64,000 nt of DNA, from contig JAQGJP010000050.1 in assembly GCA_028290545.1 (NCBI GenBank), positions 1-64,000 of the forward strand, read 5' to 3'. The number at the start of each line of letters is the position of its first letter. Positions within the stretch are counted from its first letter, which is position 1. Under the pieces are notes generated by a model that was not told the origin of the DNA, made no database searches, and was given only the letters and a program-made list of their open reading frames with translations. The DNA is from Rhizobium sp. GTDB lineage: Bacteria > Pseudomonadota > Alphaproteobacteria > Rhizobiales > Rhizobiaceae. A program made the translations under genes and the position numbers. This document shows positions 48,138-58,245 of this stretch, piece after piece.

Positions 48138-48815
48138 TTGTTGGACAAGGGGATACTGCGCTACATATCTGCACGTCCCAGGCTGTTTATCGCGCTTGCG
48201 ATCGGCATTGTCTTCTATTTCGTGTTCCCGCTTGCGCGTGACGCCTCGACGCGGTTGCTGATGGCATGGAATATCGCCGTCGGTTGCTTCCTCGTCATGG
48301 CTTTTATCGTGATGATCCGGTCCGACGACGAAGATATGCAGCGGCACGCCCAGAAGACCGACGAGGGGCGGTTTGCGGTGCTGCTGTCATCCATGGTTGC
48401 GGCCGCCGTCAGTCTTGCGGCCATCGTCATCGAGCTTTCCCGCATCAAGGACGCCAACAGCGCCGATTTCGCCTTCTATATCAGCCTGTCGGTCGCCACG
48501 ATCTTCGTGTCCTGGTCGTTCATCCAGGTGATTTTCACCGAGCATTACGCGCATGAATATTACATGCAGACGGATGGCGGCAAGCGGATGCGAAACAAAG
48601 AGGGGTCAGGCCTGAGCTTTCCTGGCGAGCGTAAGCCGGACTATATCGATTTCCTCTATTTCACCGTGACGATCGGCGTCGCCAACCAGACCGCCGACAT
48701 CGCCATCCGATCGCGGCCGATGCGTGTCCTGGTGCTGGTGCACTCCGTGATCTCGTATTTCTTCAATGCGACGATTCTGGCGCTCAGCATCAATATCGTA
48801 TCGAGCATTTTGTGA
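48138..48815 (+). CDS. DUF1345 membrane protein
   Basis: 225 residues starting at TTG 48138 or 48141. About five helices: YFVFPLARDA, LLMAWNIAVGCFLVMAFIVM, SMVAAAVSLAAIVIEL, LSVATIFVSWSFIQVIF and the C-terminal FNATILALSINIVSSIL. The signature EYYMQTDG and PDYIDFLYFTVTIGVANQT segments identify DUF1345. Function unknown. RBS GGGGTAGG is upstream. It follows DUF1192 in the same direction. Confidence 0.85.
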   Translation: MLDKGILRYISARPRLFIALAIGIVFYFVFPLARDASTRLLMAWNIAVGCFLVMAFIVMIRSDDEDMQRHAQKTDEGRFAVLLSSMVAAAVSLAAIVIELSRIKDANSADFAFYISLSVATIFVSWSFIQVIFTEHYAHEYYMQTDGGKRMRNKEGSGLSFPGERKPDYIDFLYFTVTIGVANQTADIAIRSRPMRVLVLVHSVISYFFNATILALSINIVSSIL

Positions 48816-48923
48816 TCGGCTCACCTCGTTCGTCTATTCGAACTGCTGATGTCGCCGGCAACATTGCCCCTTTTGGAAAATCCGCCTAGTAAGCATCCGG
48901 GACAGATACAACAGGTGGGACGC

Positions 48924-49508
48924 ATGAAGTTCAAAGCGCTGAAAGCGCAGCTGCGCAAGGAAAGGCTTGCGGCTCGCGATGCGATCCCGGTCGGAGACAG
49001 AATCGAAAAGAGCCTGATCATGGCCGATCTGGCATCCGAGGTCATCGAATTCACGCCTGGCGAGATGATCTCGGGTTTCTTTCCGATCCGCACTGAGGCT
49101 GATATCCGGCCGCTGATGCATCGGCTCAAGGGCCGTGGCGCCTGTCTCTGCCTGCCTGTTGTGCTTGACAAGGAAACCATCATCTTCCGCCAGATTTCCG
49201 ATGGTATGCCGATGGTTGAAACCGGCTTCGGGACGGCTGGACCAGGCCCGAACGCCAATGTGGTGGACCCCGACCTGCTGCTTGTGCCGCTATCGGCCTT
49301 CGATGCCACAGGGCACCGGATCGGCTACGGCGCCGGTTACTATGATCGGGCGATCTCGCGTCTCAGCGCAAAAGGGATGGTGCCGCGGCTGATCGGCGTC
49401 GCTTTCGATTGCCAGCAGGTCGATGCTGTGCCATTCGAGCCGCATGATGTGCCGCTCGATGCCGTCCTGACCGAAAGCGGCCTGAAAGTGTTTGCGAAAG
49501 GGAATTGA
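48924..49508 (+). CDS. 5-formyltetrahydrofolate cyclo-ligase
   Basis: A 194-residue ATP-dependent enzyme converting 5-formyl-THF to 5,10-methenyl-THF. The family motif VPLSAFDATGHRIGYGAGYYD is near residues 120-140, and KALKAQLRKERLA begins the protein. ATG 48924 has AGGTGGGA upstream. An earlier in-frame start adds 25 residues without family support. It is followed directly by the YmdB-like gene. Confidence 0.9.
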   Translation: MKFKALKAQLRKERLAARDAIPVGDRIEKSLIMADLASEVIEFTPGEMISGFFPIRTEADIRPLMHRLKGRGACLCLPVVLDKETIIFRQISDGMPMVETGFGTAGPGPNANVVDPDLLLVPLSAFDATGHRIGYGAGYYDRAISRLSAKGMVPRLIGVAFDCQQVDAVPFEPHDVPLDAVLTESGLKVFAKGN

Positions 49509-50333
49509 ATGCGCCTTCTGTTTCTCGGCGATATGGTGGGCAAAACCGGGCGCCAGGCCGTGTGGGACCGCTTGCCCGGCCTGATTTCCGATCTCAAGCT
49601 CGATTTCGTCATCGTCAATGGCGAGAACGCGGCCGGCGGCTTCGGCATCACCGAAGATATCTTCAATTCGACGATTTCGGCCGGCGCCGATGTGGTCACC
49701 ACCGGTAACCATGTCTGGGATCAGCGCGAGGCACTGGTATTCGCCGACCGGCACGACCAGTTCCTGCGACCGGCGAATTATCCGTCCGGCACGCCGGGCA
49801 AGGGGTCGGGCGTGTTCATGGCCAGGAACGGCGCACGCGTGCTGGTCGCCAATATCATGGGCCGGGTGTTCATGCATCCCGAACTCGACGATCCCTTCAA
49901 GTCGGCCGAGGGTATTCTCGGGGCCTGTCCGCTCGGCGAGCAGGCCGATGCGGTGATTTTCGATTTCCATGCGGAAGCGACCAGCGAGAAGCAGTGTTTC
50001 GGTCATTTCGTCGATGGCCGTGCCAGCTTCGTCGTCGGTACGCATACGCATGTGCCGACCGCCGACCACCAGATCCTCAATGGCGGCACGGCCTATATGT
50101 CGGATGCGGGCATGTGCGGCGATTACGATTCCTCGCTTGGCATGGAAAAGGAGGAGCCGCTGCAGCGTTTTCTCACCAAGGTACCACGCGGCCGCTTCGA
50201 GGCGGCGGGTGGTCCGGCAACGATCTGCGGCGTCGGCGTCGAGATTTCCGACCGGACGGGACTGGCGGAAAACATAGCGCCGCTCAGGATCGGCCCGAGA
50301 CTGAAGGAAACGCTTCCGGATTTCTGGGACTGA
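49509..50333 (+). CDS. YmdB-like (TIGR00282) metallophosphoesterase
   Basis: 274 residues. The metal-binding motifs FLGDMVGKTGR, VIVNGENAAGG, TTGNHVWDQ and the late GTHTHVPTADH are complete, marking the calcineurin-like phosphodiesterase TIGR00282 family, whose Bacillus member YmdB has 2',3'-cAMP phosphodiesterase activity. Its start directly abuts the 5-FCL stop (TGAATG), so the two are co-transcribed and coupled. It ends with a terminator at 50355. Confidence 0.9.
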   Translation: MRLLFLGDMVGKTGRQAVWDRLPGLISDLKLDFVIVNGENAAGGFGITEDIFNSTISAGADVVTTGNHVWDQREALVFADRHDQFLRPANYPSGTPGKGSGVFMARNGARVLVANIMGRVFMHPELDDPFKSAEGILGACPLGEQADAVIFDFHAEATSEKQCFGHFVDGRASFVVGTHTHVPTADHQILNGGTAYMSDAGMCGDYDSSLGMEKEEPLQRFLTKVPRGRFEAAGGPATICGVGVEISDRTGLAENIAPLRIGPRLKETLPDFWD

Positions 50334-50354
50334 GTTTCCTTTGATATTGGCCCT

Positions 50355-50383
50355 CATGAAAGCAGCCTAGCGCTGCTTTCATG
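50355..50383 (+). terminator. Hairpin terminator after the YmdB-like gene
   Basis: A 12-base perfect stem CATGAAAGCAGC / GCTGCTTTCATG around CTAGC, 22 bases past the stop. The T-run is short (TC, ATG), so termination strength is uncertain. A weak promoter or ribosome site (GGAGCGATTT) precedes the next gene. Confidence 0.7.
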
Positions 50384-50471
50384 TCATCCGACCGCAACAA
50401 CGCTTTGCCAAAGATCGCGCTGAACTTTCGGGCCTCACGGCCATTGTAGTTCTGGCAACCGGAGCGATTTG

Positions 50472-52199
50472 ATGAGCACGCAATTTTCAGCCCATATGAT
50501 CAGCCTTCTCGATGATGTCGTCCTCCTCAACCGCGCCGTCTATGGCGGCCCCGATGCATTGCGGACGAAATTCCTGGATGACTATAATGCGGCGCGTGAC
50601 CCCGATAACGTGGGCAATCGCGACGCGTTGTTCGTCTACGATCGCTATGATGCTTATCTGAAGACATTCGATTTCAAAACGCTCTCGTCTGCCGAGCTTG
50701 GTTTCGACAGCAGCGTCGTCGGCGCTGACGAGGCAAGCGACGGGTTGGACCACAATTACACCTATGCCGGCGATCTTTTCCGCAACAACTACTTGACCAC
50801 CGACGCAGGCGAAGTCGCCTTTACAGGCGCCGGGGCTGTGGCGCTGGTATCTCTGAAGGAAACCGAGAAAGGCAATACGCTGCATCTGACCTTTCGCGGC
50901 ACGGATGCCGACGGTCCGCTGGCCGATGGCGAGGCCGGTACTGCCAACGGCCAGATGCGCTATTACCAGCAGCTCACGGCGCTGATCGAGCAGGTCCATG
51001 ACTATGTCAGCGACAGCAGCAACGATGTGTCTGAGATTGTTGTCTCCGGTCATAGTCTGGGTGGCACCGTGGCCGACATGTTCGCGCTTTATGACGGTGC
51101 GCGGTTTGACGATATCGGCGGCGTCAAGCTGTCGGTCGTCGCACTCGCCTCTGCCGGCATCGCACCCGAACTGCTGACCCAAATGCCGGACTATGACAAG
51201 TCCATGGTCAATATCGGCCTGGGCGGCCTGGTCACGTTCAATACGCCGGACTGGTATTTCCAATACGATCAGGCAAACGATATCGTCCGCAATCCCGATC
51301 AATATGATTTCGCGGCGCATACGGCTGCAGATCCGACCCAGGCGCCAATCACGGCGCTTGCCGTCTCATTGTTGGAGGATCATATTCATTTCGAGGACAA
51401 TCGCGTCCAGTTTGAGACGTCGATGATCGATCAATACGCGGTTTCCAAGAATCTCGAGACCAATTTTCTCGTCAATCACTATGCGGATTTCTATGAGATG
51501 ATCGGCACGGAATTCTCCAAGGCCTGGACGGAGGTCGGTGATATGACCTTCGACCATTTCATCGCGCTGTTCGGCACCAACGACCAGCTCGATGGCACGC
51601 CGGGCACCAACAATGTCAATGGCTGGGGTGTCTCGGTCGATGACAGCGCGGAATATCGCAATCGCAGCGGCGATCTCTTCCTTCTTGGATTCAGCGGCGA
51701 AGATGTGATCCGGACCGGCAAGGGCGCCGATTTCATCTCCGGCGGCGCCGGCGACGACAGGATTTATGCAAGTGCCAGAGGCGATTTGATCCTCGGGGAT
51801 ATCCGGGGAGAGAAGGGCAACGACGTGATCTTTGCGGGGCGCGGCGCGGACCAGCTTTTCGGCGGCATGGGTGCCGATGATCTCAAAGGCAATGCAGGCA
51901 AAGATATTCTGCATGGCGGCAGCGGCGCGGATATCCTTGGCGGTGGAGCCGATTCGGACAGGTTCGTCTTCAAGGCCAATGACGGCCGGGACACGATCAC
52001 TGATTTCGATAGCGAAGGCAAAGACCATGACAGGATCGACCTGACAGGCCTGACGGGCATCAAAGATTGGGCCGATCTCCGGGATCATCATCTGGCGCAG
52101 GATGGCACCAGCGTCATTCTCGACGCTGGCCACGGCGATATCCTGACGTTGGAGAACATCAAGATCGCTGAACTTCATCCCGATGATTTCCTGATCTGA
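50472..52199 (+). CDS. RTX lipase-like protein, probable type I secretion substrate
   Basis: 575 residues with no signal peptide. The N-terminal half has a lipase/esterase fold: LHLTFRGTDADGP, then the nucleophile motif VVSGHSLGGTVADMF near residue 195. Residues about 423-500 are RTX nonapeptides (GGAGDDRIY, GEKGNDVIF, GRGADQLFG, GNAGKDILHG) binding calcium, followed by a secretion-type C-terminus (DRFVFKANDGRDTITDFD). It would act outside the cell on esters. The exporter is not in the window. Start ATG 50472 has GGAG at 8 bases. Confidence 0.88.
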   Translation: MSTQFSAHMISLLDDVVLLNRAVYGGPDALRTKFLDDYNAARDPDNVGNRDALFVYDRYDAYLKTFDFKTLSSAELGFDSSVVGADEASDGLDHNYTYAGDLFRNNYLTTDAGEVAFTGAGAVALVSLKETEKGNTLHLTFRGTDADGPLADGEAGTANGQMRYYQQLTALIEQVHDYVSDSSNDVSEIVVSGHSLGGTVADMFALYDGARFDDIGGVKLSVVALASAGIAPELLTQMPDYDKSMVNIGLGGLVTFNTPDWYFQYDQANDIVRNPDQYDFAAHTAADPTQAPITALAVSLLEDHIHFEDNRVQFETSMIDQYAVSKNLETNFLVNHYADFYEMIGTEFSKAWTEVGDMTFDHFIALFGTNDQLDGTPGTNNVNGWGVSVDDSAEYRNRSGDLFLLGFSGEDVIRTGKGADFISGGAGDDRIYASARGDLILGDIRGEKGNDVIFAGRGADQLFGGMGADDLKGNAGKDILHGGSGADILGGGADSDRFVFKANDGRDTITDFDSEGKDHDRIDLTGLTGIKDWADLRDHHLAQDGTSVILDAGHGDILTLENIKIAELHPDDFLI

Positions 52200-52311
52200 G
52201 ATCGCTGGCGATAACAGCAAAGTGAGCGGCCGGCCGGATTTTCCGGCTGGACATGACATGCATCGTCTCGCAAGCTCTCGGGCTTGACGGGACTGGATAA
52301 GGTGTCATGCG

Positions 52312-53154
52312 ATGCTGCGTTGGTTTCTTCCGCTGTTGGCCGGCTTGTTCGGGCTGATTTCCCCTGTTTCGGCGCAGGACAAGCCCACCCATTACAGCCA
52401 GTGCCAGGCGATCGCTCAGGCAGTGCCCGGCGCGATGTTCGCACGGCTGGATACGGTCGATATCGGCCCGGTGCAATTGTTGAAAACCGCCATGGCCGAG
52501 CAGGCGGTGAAGCTCACCTTCATCGGTCATTCGACATTCTATATCGAGACGCCCGGCGGCGTGACCATCGCCACCGACTATAACGGCTATGTCAGGCCAC
52601 CCTTGACGCCGCGGGTCGCCACGATGAACCGGGCGCATACGACGCATTACACGCTGACGCCGGATCCCGGCATAGATTATGTCCTGCACGGCTGGAGCGA
52701 TGATCCCGCTCAGAAAGCCCAGCATCATTTGGTCGTCGGCGATACGTTCATCCGCAATGTGACCTCCGACATTCGCGGCGGCTATAGCGGTTTTCAGAAA
52801 GACGGCAATTCGATCTTCATATTCGAAGTCGCGGGTCTCTGCATCGGTCATCTCGGCCACCTGCATCAGGAGCTTTCCGAGGGGCAGTACGCGGAAATCG
52901 GCAGGCTCGACGTGCTGATGGTGCCGGTTGATGGCGGGCTGACCATGGGGGCTGTCAGCATGAGCCGCGTGGTGCAGCGGCTGCGCGCCTCGCTGATCCT
53001 GCCAATGCACCGGCCGGGTCCGTCGGTCGCGCGGTTTCTGGCCATGTTCGGGCCGGATTACGATGTGAAGCTCGCATTGTCGAACAGTCTGGAAGTATCG
53101 CTGAAGACTTTACCGGACGGACCCGAAATCCTCCTCATGCAGGGGATGCAGTGA
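52312..53154 (+). CDS. Secreted metallo-beta-lactamase-fold hydrolase
   Basis: 280 residues with a signal peptide (MLRWFLPLLAGLFGLISPVSA). The MBL fold pattern is FIGHSTFYIETPGGVTIATDY, IGHLGHLHQ, DVLMVPVDGG and LILPMHRPG. The classic HxHxDH is replaced by another zinc-ligand set, so it belongs to the atypical MBL branch. Probable periplasmic hydrolase of unknown substrate. It stands between the RTX lipase and yebC. Confidence 0.8.
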   Translation: MLRWFLPLLAGLFGLISPVSAQDKPTHYSQCQAIAQAVPGAMFARLDTVDIGPVQLLKTAMAEQAVKLTFIGHSTFYIETPGGVTIATDYNGYVRPPLTPRVATMNRAHTTHYTLTPDPGIDYVLHGWSDDPAQKAQHHLVVGDTFIRNVTSDIRGGYSGFQKDGNSIFIFEVAGLCIGHLGHLHQELSEGQYAEIGRLDVLMVPVDGGLTMGAVSMSRVVQRLRASLILPMHRPGPSVARFLAMFGPDYDVKLALSNSLEVSLKTLPDGPEILLMQGMQ

Positions 53155-53255
53155 AAACAGTGACATGATCAATGCGTGTCCCTCTTGAATGCCGCGTTTT
53201 CAGGCAATATAAGGCCGCATCTTAAAAAACTTGAACAATGCACTGCAGGGATGCC

Positions 53256-54002
53256 ATGGCCGGTCATTCACAATTCAAAAACATCATGCACCGCAAGGGC
53301 AAGCAGGATTCGATTCGTTCGAAAATGTTCTCCAAGCTTGCGCGCGAAATCACCGTTGCTGCCAAGACCGGATTGCCCGACCCCGACATGAATTCCGGGC
53401 TGCGGCTGGCGATCCAGAATGCCAAGGCGCAGTCGATGCCCAAGGACAATATCGACCGCGCGATCAAGAAAGCGTCGGGCGCCGATGGCGAAAACTATGA
53501 TCAGGTCCGCTACGAGGGTTATGGCCCGGGCGGTATTGCCGTGATCGTCGAGGCGCTGACCGACAACCGCAACCGCACCGCATCCAATGTGCGCGCCATC
53601 TTTACCAAGGCCGGCGGACAACTCGGTGAAACCGGCTCCGTATCGTTCTCCTTCGATCACGTTGGTGAAATCGTCTATCCGCTCAAGGCGGGCGACGGCG
53701 ACAAGATAATGGAAGCGGCGATCGAAGCCGGCGCCGATGACGTCGTCACCGACGAGGACGGCCATTTCATCTATTGCGGCTTCGAGGCGATGAACGAAGT
53801 CTCCAAAGCGCTCGAAGGCATGCTCGGGCAGGCCGAAACGGTCAAGGCGATCTGGCGGCCGCAGAATTCCGTGCCGGTCGACGAGGAGCGCGCACAGTCG
53901 TTGATGAAGATGACGGATTCGCTCGAGGACGATGACGACGTCCAGAATGTCTATACCAACATGGACATTCCGGAAGACGTGATGGCCAAGCTTTCGGCTT
54001 GA
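53256..54002 (+). CDS. yebC: YebC/PmpR-family transcriptional regulator
   Basis: 248 residues, starting [18 protein letters not shown], which is the conserved YebC beginning. Segments [33 protein letters not shown] and [11 protein letters not shown] follow. YebC proteins bind DNA and act as regulators; some translation-linked roles are reported. ATG 53256 is the true start; an upstream 6-residue extension is rejected. In many bacteria yebC lies next to ruvC, as here at a distance of 3.7 kb. Confidence 0.96.
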   Translation: MAGHSQFKNIMHRKGKQDSIRSKMFSKLAREITVAAKTGLPDPDMNSGLRLAIQNAKAQSMPKDNIDRAIKKASGADGENYDQVRYEGYGPGGIAVIVEALTDNRNRTASNVRAIFTKAGGQLGETGSVSFSFDHVGEIVYPLKAGDGDKIMEAAIEAGADDVVTDEDGHFIYCGFEAMNEVSKALEGMLGQAETVKAIWRPQNSVPVDEERAQSLMKMTDSLEDDDDVQNVYTNMDIPEDVMAKLSA

Positions 54003-54024
54003 TCATCGAGACAGAGTTTTGAAG

Positions 54025-54052
54025 GCCCGGGCGTAGCAACCCGGGCTTTTTT
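54025..54052 (+). terminator. Rho-independent terminator after yebC
   Basis: GCCCGGG pairs with CCCGGGC around an 8-base loop and is followed by six T, 22 bases after the yebC stop. The convergent oxidoreductase ends at its right edge. Confidence 0.9.
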
Positions 54053-55053
54053 CATGCCGCCTTCTGCATGACGTCGCCAAGGCCGGCGAAATATTCGATC
54101 GAGCGCAACCGTGCACCGAAATCGTGGATCGGCGTGGAAATGATCAGTTCGTCGGCGCCGGTGTCCGTCAGGAATTTCGTGAGTTTCGCCTCGGCGGTTG
54201 CCGGCGAGCCGACCACCGCCAGCCGCAGCGAATGATCGACGCCGAAGCGTTCCTGTTCACTCCAGAAGCCATCCATGCTTTTTAACGGCTTGGGGAAGGG
54301 GCCGCGGACATTGCGCCTGAGATTGACGAATTGCTGTTGCGACGAGGTGAAGTGGTAAGCCGCTTCCTCATCGGTCGGCGCAATCGCGCCCATGATGCCA
54401 ACCATCGCATAGGGTTGATCGAGCTGCGCCGAGGGCTGGAACCGTTCGCGGTAGATTTCCAGCGCGCCGAACAGATCATCGGGCGCGAAATGCGACGCGA
54501 ACGCATAGGGCAGGCCGAGCATTCCGGCGAGATGGGCGCTGTAATGGCTCGAACCGAGAATCCACAACGGCACATTGGTGCCATAGCCGGGCACGGCAAG
54601 AATCTGCGTTTCCGGAGTCGGTGGCGCGAAATAGGCCTGCAATTCAATCACATCGTTCGGATAGCCCTGCGCGCCGGCTTCGAGGTCGCGGCGCAATGCG
54701 CGGGCCGTGCGCATGTCTGTGCCGGGCGCGCGGCCAAGGCCGAGATCGACCCGGCCGGGAAACAGCGACGCGAGCGTGCCGAACTGTTCGGCGATTACCA
54801 GCGGCGAATGATTGGGAAGCATGATGCCACCGGAACCGACCCGGATTCTCGAGGTCGCAGCGCCGACATGGCCGATCAGCACCGCAGTCGCCGCACTCGC
54901 CACCGCCGGCATGCCATGGTGTTCGGCCAGCCAGAACCTGTTGTAACCGAGCTCCTCGGCCCGCTTGGCCATCTGGCGGGTGTTCTCGAAGGATTCGGGA
55001 ATGGTGCTGCCTTCCGATACGGTCGAAAGGTCGAGAATGGAAAACGGTATCAT
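54052..55053 (-). CDS. LLM-class flavin-dependent oxidoreductase
   Basis: 333 residues of the luciferase-like monooxygenase fold. Early [49 protein letters not shown] and the middle [13 protein letters not shown] are the usual motifs. It uses FMN or F420 in an unknown reaction. It is transcribed toward yebC and starts at ATG 55053 ([15 protein letters not shown]). Confidence 0.92.
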   Translation of the reverse strand: MIPFSILDLSTVSEGSTIPESFENTRQMAKRAEELGYNRFWLAEHHGMPAVASAATAVLIGHVGAATSRIRVGSGGIMLPNHSPLVIAEQFGTLASLFPGRVDLGLGRAPGTDMRTARALRRDLEAGAQGYPNDVIELQAYFAPPTPETQILAVPGYGTNVPLWILGSSHYSAHLAGMLGLPYAFASHFAPDDLFGALEIYRERFQPSAQLDQPYAMVGIMGAIAPTDEEAAYHFTSSQQQFVNLRRNVRGPFPKPLKSMDGFWSEQERFGVDHSLRLAVVGSPATAEAKLTKFLTDTGADELIISTPIHDFGARLRSIEYFAGLGDVMQKAA

Positions 55054-55135
55054 GAAATATCCTGGCTGCTACTAACGCAATTTCTTTGCAATTAGGAACT
55101 CGCGAGGATCAAATCAAGGAAAGTGGCGGCTGAAA

Positions 55136-57433
55136 TCAGCCAGCACGCCGCCATTCCTGTTGATGGCTCTCGTCCACCAGGCGGAACTGTCCGAGGCGGT
55201 TGTCCATCTCGGTGGCTTCCTGGGCGAGGCGATGAATAGCGGCGGTGGTCTCCTCGACCATGACGGCGTTCTGCTGCGTCATCGTTTCGATCTGGCTCAC
55301 CGAATGGTTGATGTCGCGGAGCGTCTCGGATTCCTCGCGAGTCGCCATCATCATCGCCTCGATCTGCGAACCAATGGCGCGGACATGATTGCCGATCGCG
55401 GTCAGTGAGCCACCGGCCTTCTCGACCAGCGTGACGCCGGCTTCGACCTCGGCGGTCGATTTGGTCAGCAGGCCGGAAATCTCCTTGGCGGCCTTTGCCG
55501 AGCGCTGGGCGAGTTCACGCACTTCCTGCGCCACCACCGCAAATCCCTTGCCGGATTCGCCGGCGCGGGCTGCCTCGACACCAGCGTTGAGTGCCAGAAG
55601 ATTGGTCTGGAAGGCGATCTCGTCGATAACGGAGATGATCGTGTTGATCTGTTGCGACGAACCCTGGATGGCTTCCATCGCCTTGATGGTCTGTTCCATG
55701 ACCTTGGCGGAGGATTCGGTGCCGGTCATCGCATCGCGGGCGATCCTGGTGGCATCCTCGGCGCGCACCATCTGCATTTTCACCGTGCCGGTGATGGCAT
55801 CGATCGCGCTTGCCGTCTCGCTGATCGAGGCGGTCTGGCGTTCGGTGCGGGCAGCGAGCTGATCTGCGCTCTCGCGCATTTCGTCGGAGCCGGAGCGCAT
55901 GGCAATGGAATTGCTGCCGATCGCCGTCAGTGCTTCGGCAAGGCGAGCGACGGAATTGTTGAAGTTGATGCGCAGGCTCTCGAGCTCCTGGGGGAAGGGA
56001 GTGGTGATCTGGAAGGCGAGATTGCCGGCTGCCATCTCATCGAGACCCTGGCCGAGAGCCGATACGACGCGTTCCTGGCGCATGGCCTGCGCCTCCTGCT
56101 CCGCAAGACGGCGTTGGCCGGCCTCCTCTTCGGCATGTTCCGCGGCGCGCGCCTGGGCTTCGAGGCTGCGCTGGGCAATGAGCGAATCGCGAAACCGGAT
56201 CAACGCACGCGACATCGTCCCCATCTCATCCTTGCGCTTGTCACCCTTGATCGTTGTTTCCAGATCGCCGTTCGCAACCGACTCGGTCGCCAGTGCCAGT
56301 TTGCCGAGAGGACCGAACATCTGCTTCAACACGAACCAGGCAACCACGGATGTGGCAACCAGAACCGCAACGCCGAACAGCGTCAGCAATGAAGCTATCT
56401 CGAGCGAGCCGGCATTCAGATCGCGCTCGAGCACGCTTTCCGACAGAAGATAGGTTTCGCCACCTTCTGTCACCGGCGCGGTGAAACTGCGGGCCAAACC
56501 ATCCATGCGCTGGAAGGCGGCGGTGGTCATGGCGGGATTGGCGAAGGCTGCATCGCGATAATCGTATGCGGCTGCGTCCGGGGTTGCCAGCCTGCCATCC
56601 TTGACGCCGATGACGGTGCCATCGCCGGTGATGATATTGGTCTGTTGCGAGCCGCCTTCGGGGATTGCCATGGTCAGCAGGGCACTGAGCACGTTATCGC
56701 GAACCTTAAAAAATATAATGCCGCGAAGCACGCCGAGATTGGCGATCGGTACGCCGACATAGACGTCTGAAGTGCTGCTGGCACGGTTCATCATCAGCCC
56801 CGAGAACGAGCCGGGAATGTCGTCGTTCGCAGCTTTCCTGACACTGTCGGTCACCAGGCCGAAGACCTTTGCCAGTCCCGTTTCGGCCAGTTTCGCGTCG
56901 GTGGCATTTTCCGCAAAGCCGTCGCCCTTGAGATATGAATAGAACACATTGCCCTTCGCGTCTGCCATCAGCAGGTCGCTGAAGGGACTGCTCGCCAGAA
57001 GTTTCTGGACCTCCGGCTGCAAGGCCTCATGGGCCGAATAGTAATAGCCGCCCGGACCTGCCGGCCTGATCAGCAGTTCGCGTTTTTCCGGCGGGTTCGG
57101 ATTGTCGGTGATGAAATACTGCTGAAGTTCCTTCTTGGCGTCGCCCGGCGTCTTGTCGATGCTCTTCCAGCCATTCTTCAGGTTGACCATGGATTGCTGC
57201 AGCGCCTCGATTTTCGCAAGAGACGATGCCTGCTCGCGAACCTGATGCAACTGGCTGACGAGATTGCTGGTGCGAAATTCAAGGATGCTCCGCATCGAAG
57301 CCGATGTCTGCCCCATGAAGATCTGGCTCGAACCAAAATAGCCGAGCACCGACAGACCACATACGGACAGGGCAGTCAGGATGAGAAAAATCGCGACAAC
57401 CTTGGCCTGCAACGACTGTAGCATTTTAGGCAT
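55136..57433 (-). CDS. Methyl-accepting chemotaxis protein
   Basis: 765 residues. One N-terminal helix (VVAIFLILTALSVCGLSVLG) is followed by a large periplasmic sensor with a Cache-like region (about 60-360), a second helix (ASLLTLFGVAVLVATSVVAWF), HAMP segments and the signalling hairpin: EIAFQTNLLALNAGVEAARA then GESGKGFAVVAQEVRELAQR. It should pass a ligand signal to CheA. The start ATG 57433 has AAGGAG at 6 bases; ATG 57439 is too close to it. Confidence 0.93.
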   Translation of the reverse strand: MPKMLQSLQAKVVAIFLILTALSVCGLSVLGYFGSSQIFMGQTSASMRSILEFRTSNLVSQLHQVREQASSLAKIEALQQSMVNLKNGWKSIDKTPGDAKKELQQYFITDNPNPPEKRELLIRPAGPGGYYYSAHEALQPEVQKLLASSPFSDLLMADAKGNVFYSYLKGDGFAENATDAKLAETGLAKVFGLVTDSVRKAANDDIPGSFSGLMMNRASSTSDVYVGVPIANLGVLRGIIFFKVRDNVLSALLTMAIPEGGSQQTNIITGDGTVIGVKDGRLATPDAAAYDYRDAAFANPAMTTAAFQRMDGLARSFTAPVTEGGETYLLSESVLERDLNAGSLEIASLLTLFGVAVLVATSVVAWFVLKQMFGPLGKLALATESVANGDLETTIKGDKRKDEMGTMSRALIRFRDSLIAQRSLEAQARAAEHAEEEAGQRRLAEQEAQAMRQERVVSALGQGLDEMAAGNLAFQITTPFPQELESLRINFNNSVARLAEALTAIGSNSIAMRSGSDEMRESADQLAARTERQTASISETASAIDAITGTVKMQMVRAEDATRIARDAMTGTESSAKVMEQTIKAMEAIQGSSQQINTIISVIDEIAFQTNLLALNAGVEAARAGESGKGFAVVAQEVRELAQRSAKAAKEISGLLTKSTAEVEAGVTLVEKAGGSLTAIGNHVRAIGSQIEAMMMATREESETLRDINHSVSQIETMTQQNAVMVEETTAAIHRLAQEATEMDNRLGQFRLVDESHQQEWRRAG

Positions 57434-57676
57434 CTTCATCTCCTTACCCCTCACAATCAGCCGGTCCGATTTCGCCTGACGATCAGGTCGCGACGAAATG
57501 CCGGCAATCACCTTTTTCAGGCGCTCCGAACATTTAATCATTCATGCGAAAGTGCTTAAATGACAGTAAACAAGGCGGCCGATAAACTGATTTTCATCGC
57601 CGATTACCAGGCTCGGTGGCAAAACTGTGTCTCCATCCGGTTGGCGGGCTTCTAAAAGAGCGCCTATAGGTCATGC

Positions 57677-58189
57677 ATGAGCACTTTGATTCGCATCATC
57701 GGCATTGATCCGGGCCTTCGCCGCACCGGCTGGGGTATTATCGACACGCTCGGTAATTCGCTGAAATTCGTCGCTTCCGGGACGGTTCTTTCCGACGACA
57801 AGGCGGATCTCGCCTCGCGTCTCTGCCAGATTCACGACGGACTTGCCGACATCATCCACACGCACAAGCCTGATGAGGCGGCTGTCGAGCAGACCTTCGT
57901 CAACAAGGACGCCGTTGCGACGCTGAAGCTCGGCCAGGCCCGCGGCATCGCCATGCTGGTGCCTGCGCGTGCCGGGCTTCCGGTCGCCGAATACGCGCCG
58001 AATGCGGTGAAGAAAGCGGTGATCGGCGTCGGCCATGGAGAAAAGCAACAGATCCACATGATGCTGAAAGTGCTGATGCCCAAGGCCGTATTCTCGGGCA
58101 ATGATGCGGCGGACGCGCTGGCCATTGCCATCTGTCATGCCCATCACATGGGTGGGGCGCGTGCCAGGCTGAAGGCCATGGGCCTGTAG
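57677..58189 (+). CDS. ruvC: Crossover junction endodeoxyribonuclease RuvC
   Basis: 170 residues, starting [20 protein letters not shown]. RuvC resolves Holliday junctions by cutting paired strands; the acidic catalytic residues are in GIDPG, EQTFVNK and the C-terminal [14 protein letters not shown]. It begins the ruv cluster. It is followed not by ruvA but by a VapBC-like module, 57 bases after its stop. Confidence 0.95.
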   Translation: MSTLIRIIGIDPGLRRTGWGIIDTLGNSLKFVASGTVLSDDKADLASRLCQIHDGLADIIHTHKPDEAAVEQTFVNKDAVATLKLGQARGIAMLVPARAGLPVAEYAPNAVKKAVIGVGHGEKQQIHMMLKVLMPKAVFSGNDAADALAIAICHAHHMGGARARLKAMGL

Positions 58190-58223
58190 TTTGTTCTTGA
58201 CTTGTTCCGCTTTTTGATGCGAA

Positions 58224-58244
58224 GTAATACTGCGGAGGTATTAC
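58224..58244 (+). promoter_or_regulatory. Inverted repeat overlapping the first antitoxin ribosome site
   Basis: The arms GTAATAC and GTATTAC are separated by TGCGGAG, which is the ribosome site itself (GCGGAGG). Binding of the toxin-antitoxin complex here would be expected to repress the module, as is usual for VapB-type antitoxins. This is inferred from the palindrome and its position. Confidence 0.5.
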
Positions 58245-58245
58245 C

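Noticed and set aside
48816..48923. A 6S RNA (ssrS) next to the 5-FCL gene
   Set aside because: The gap is only about 110 bases, no zapA is present, and I see no long bulged stem. The usual 6S RNA length of about 160 bases does not fit.
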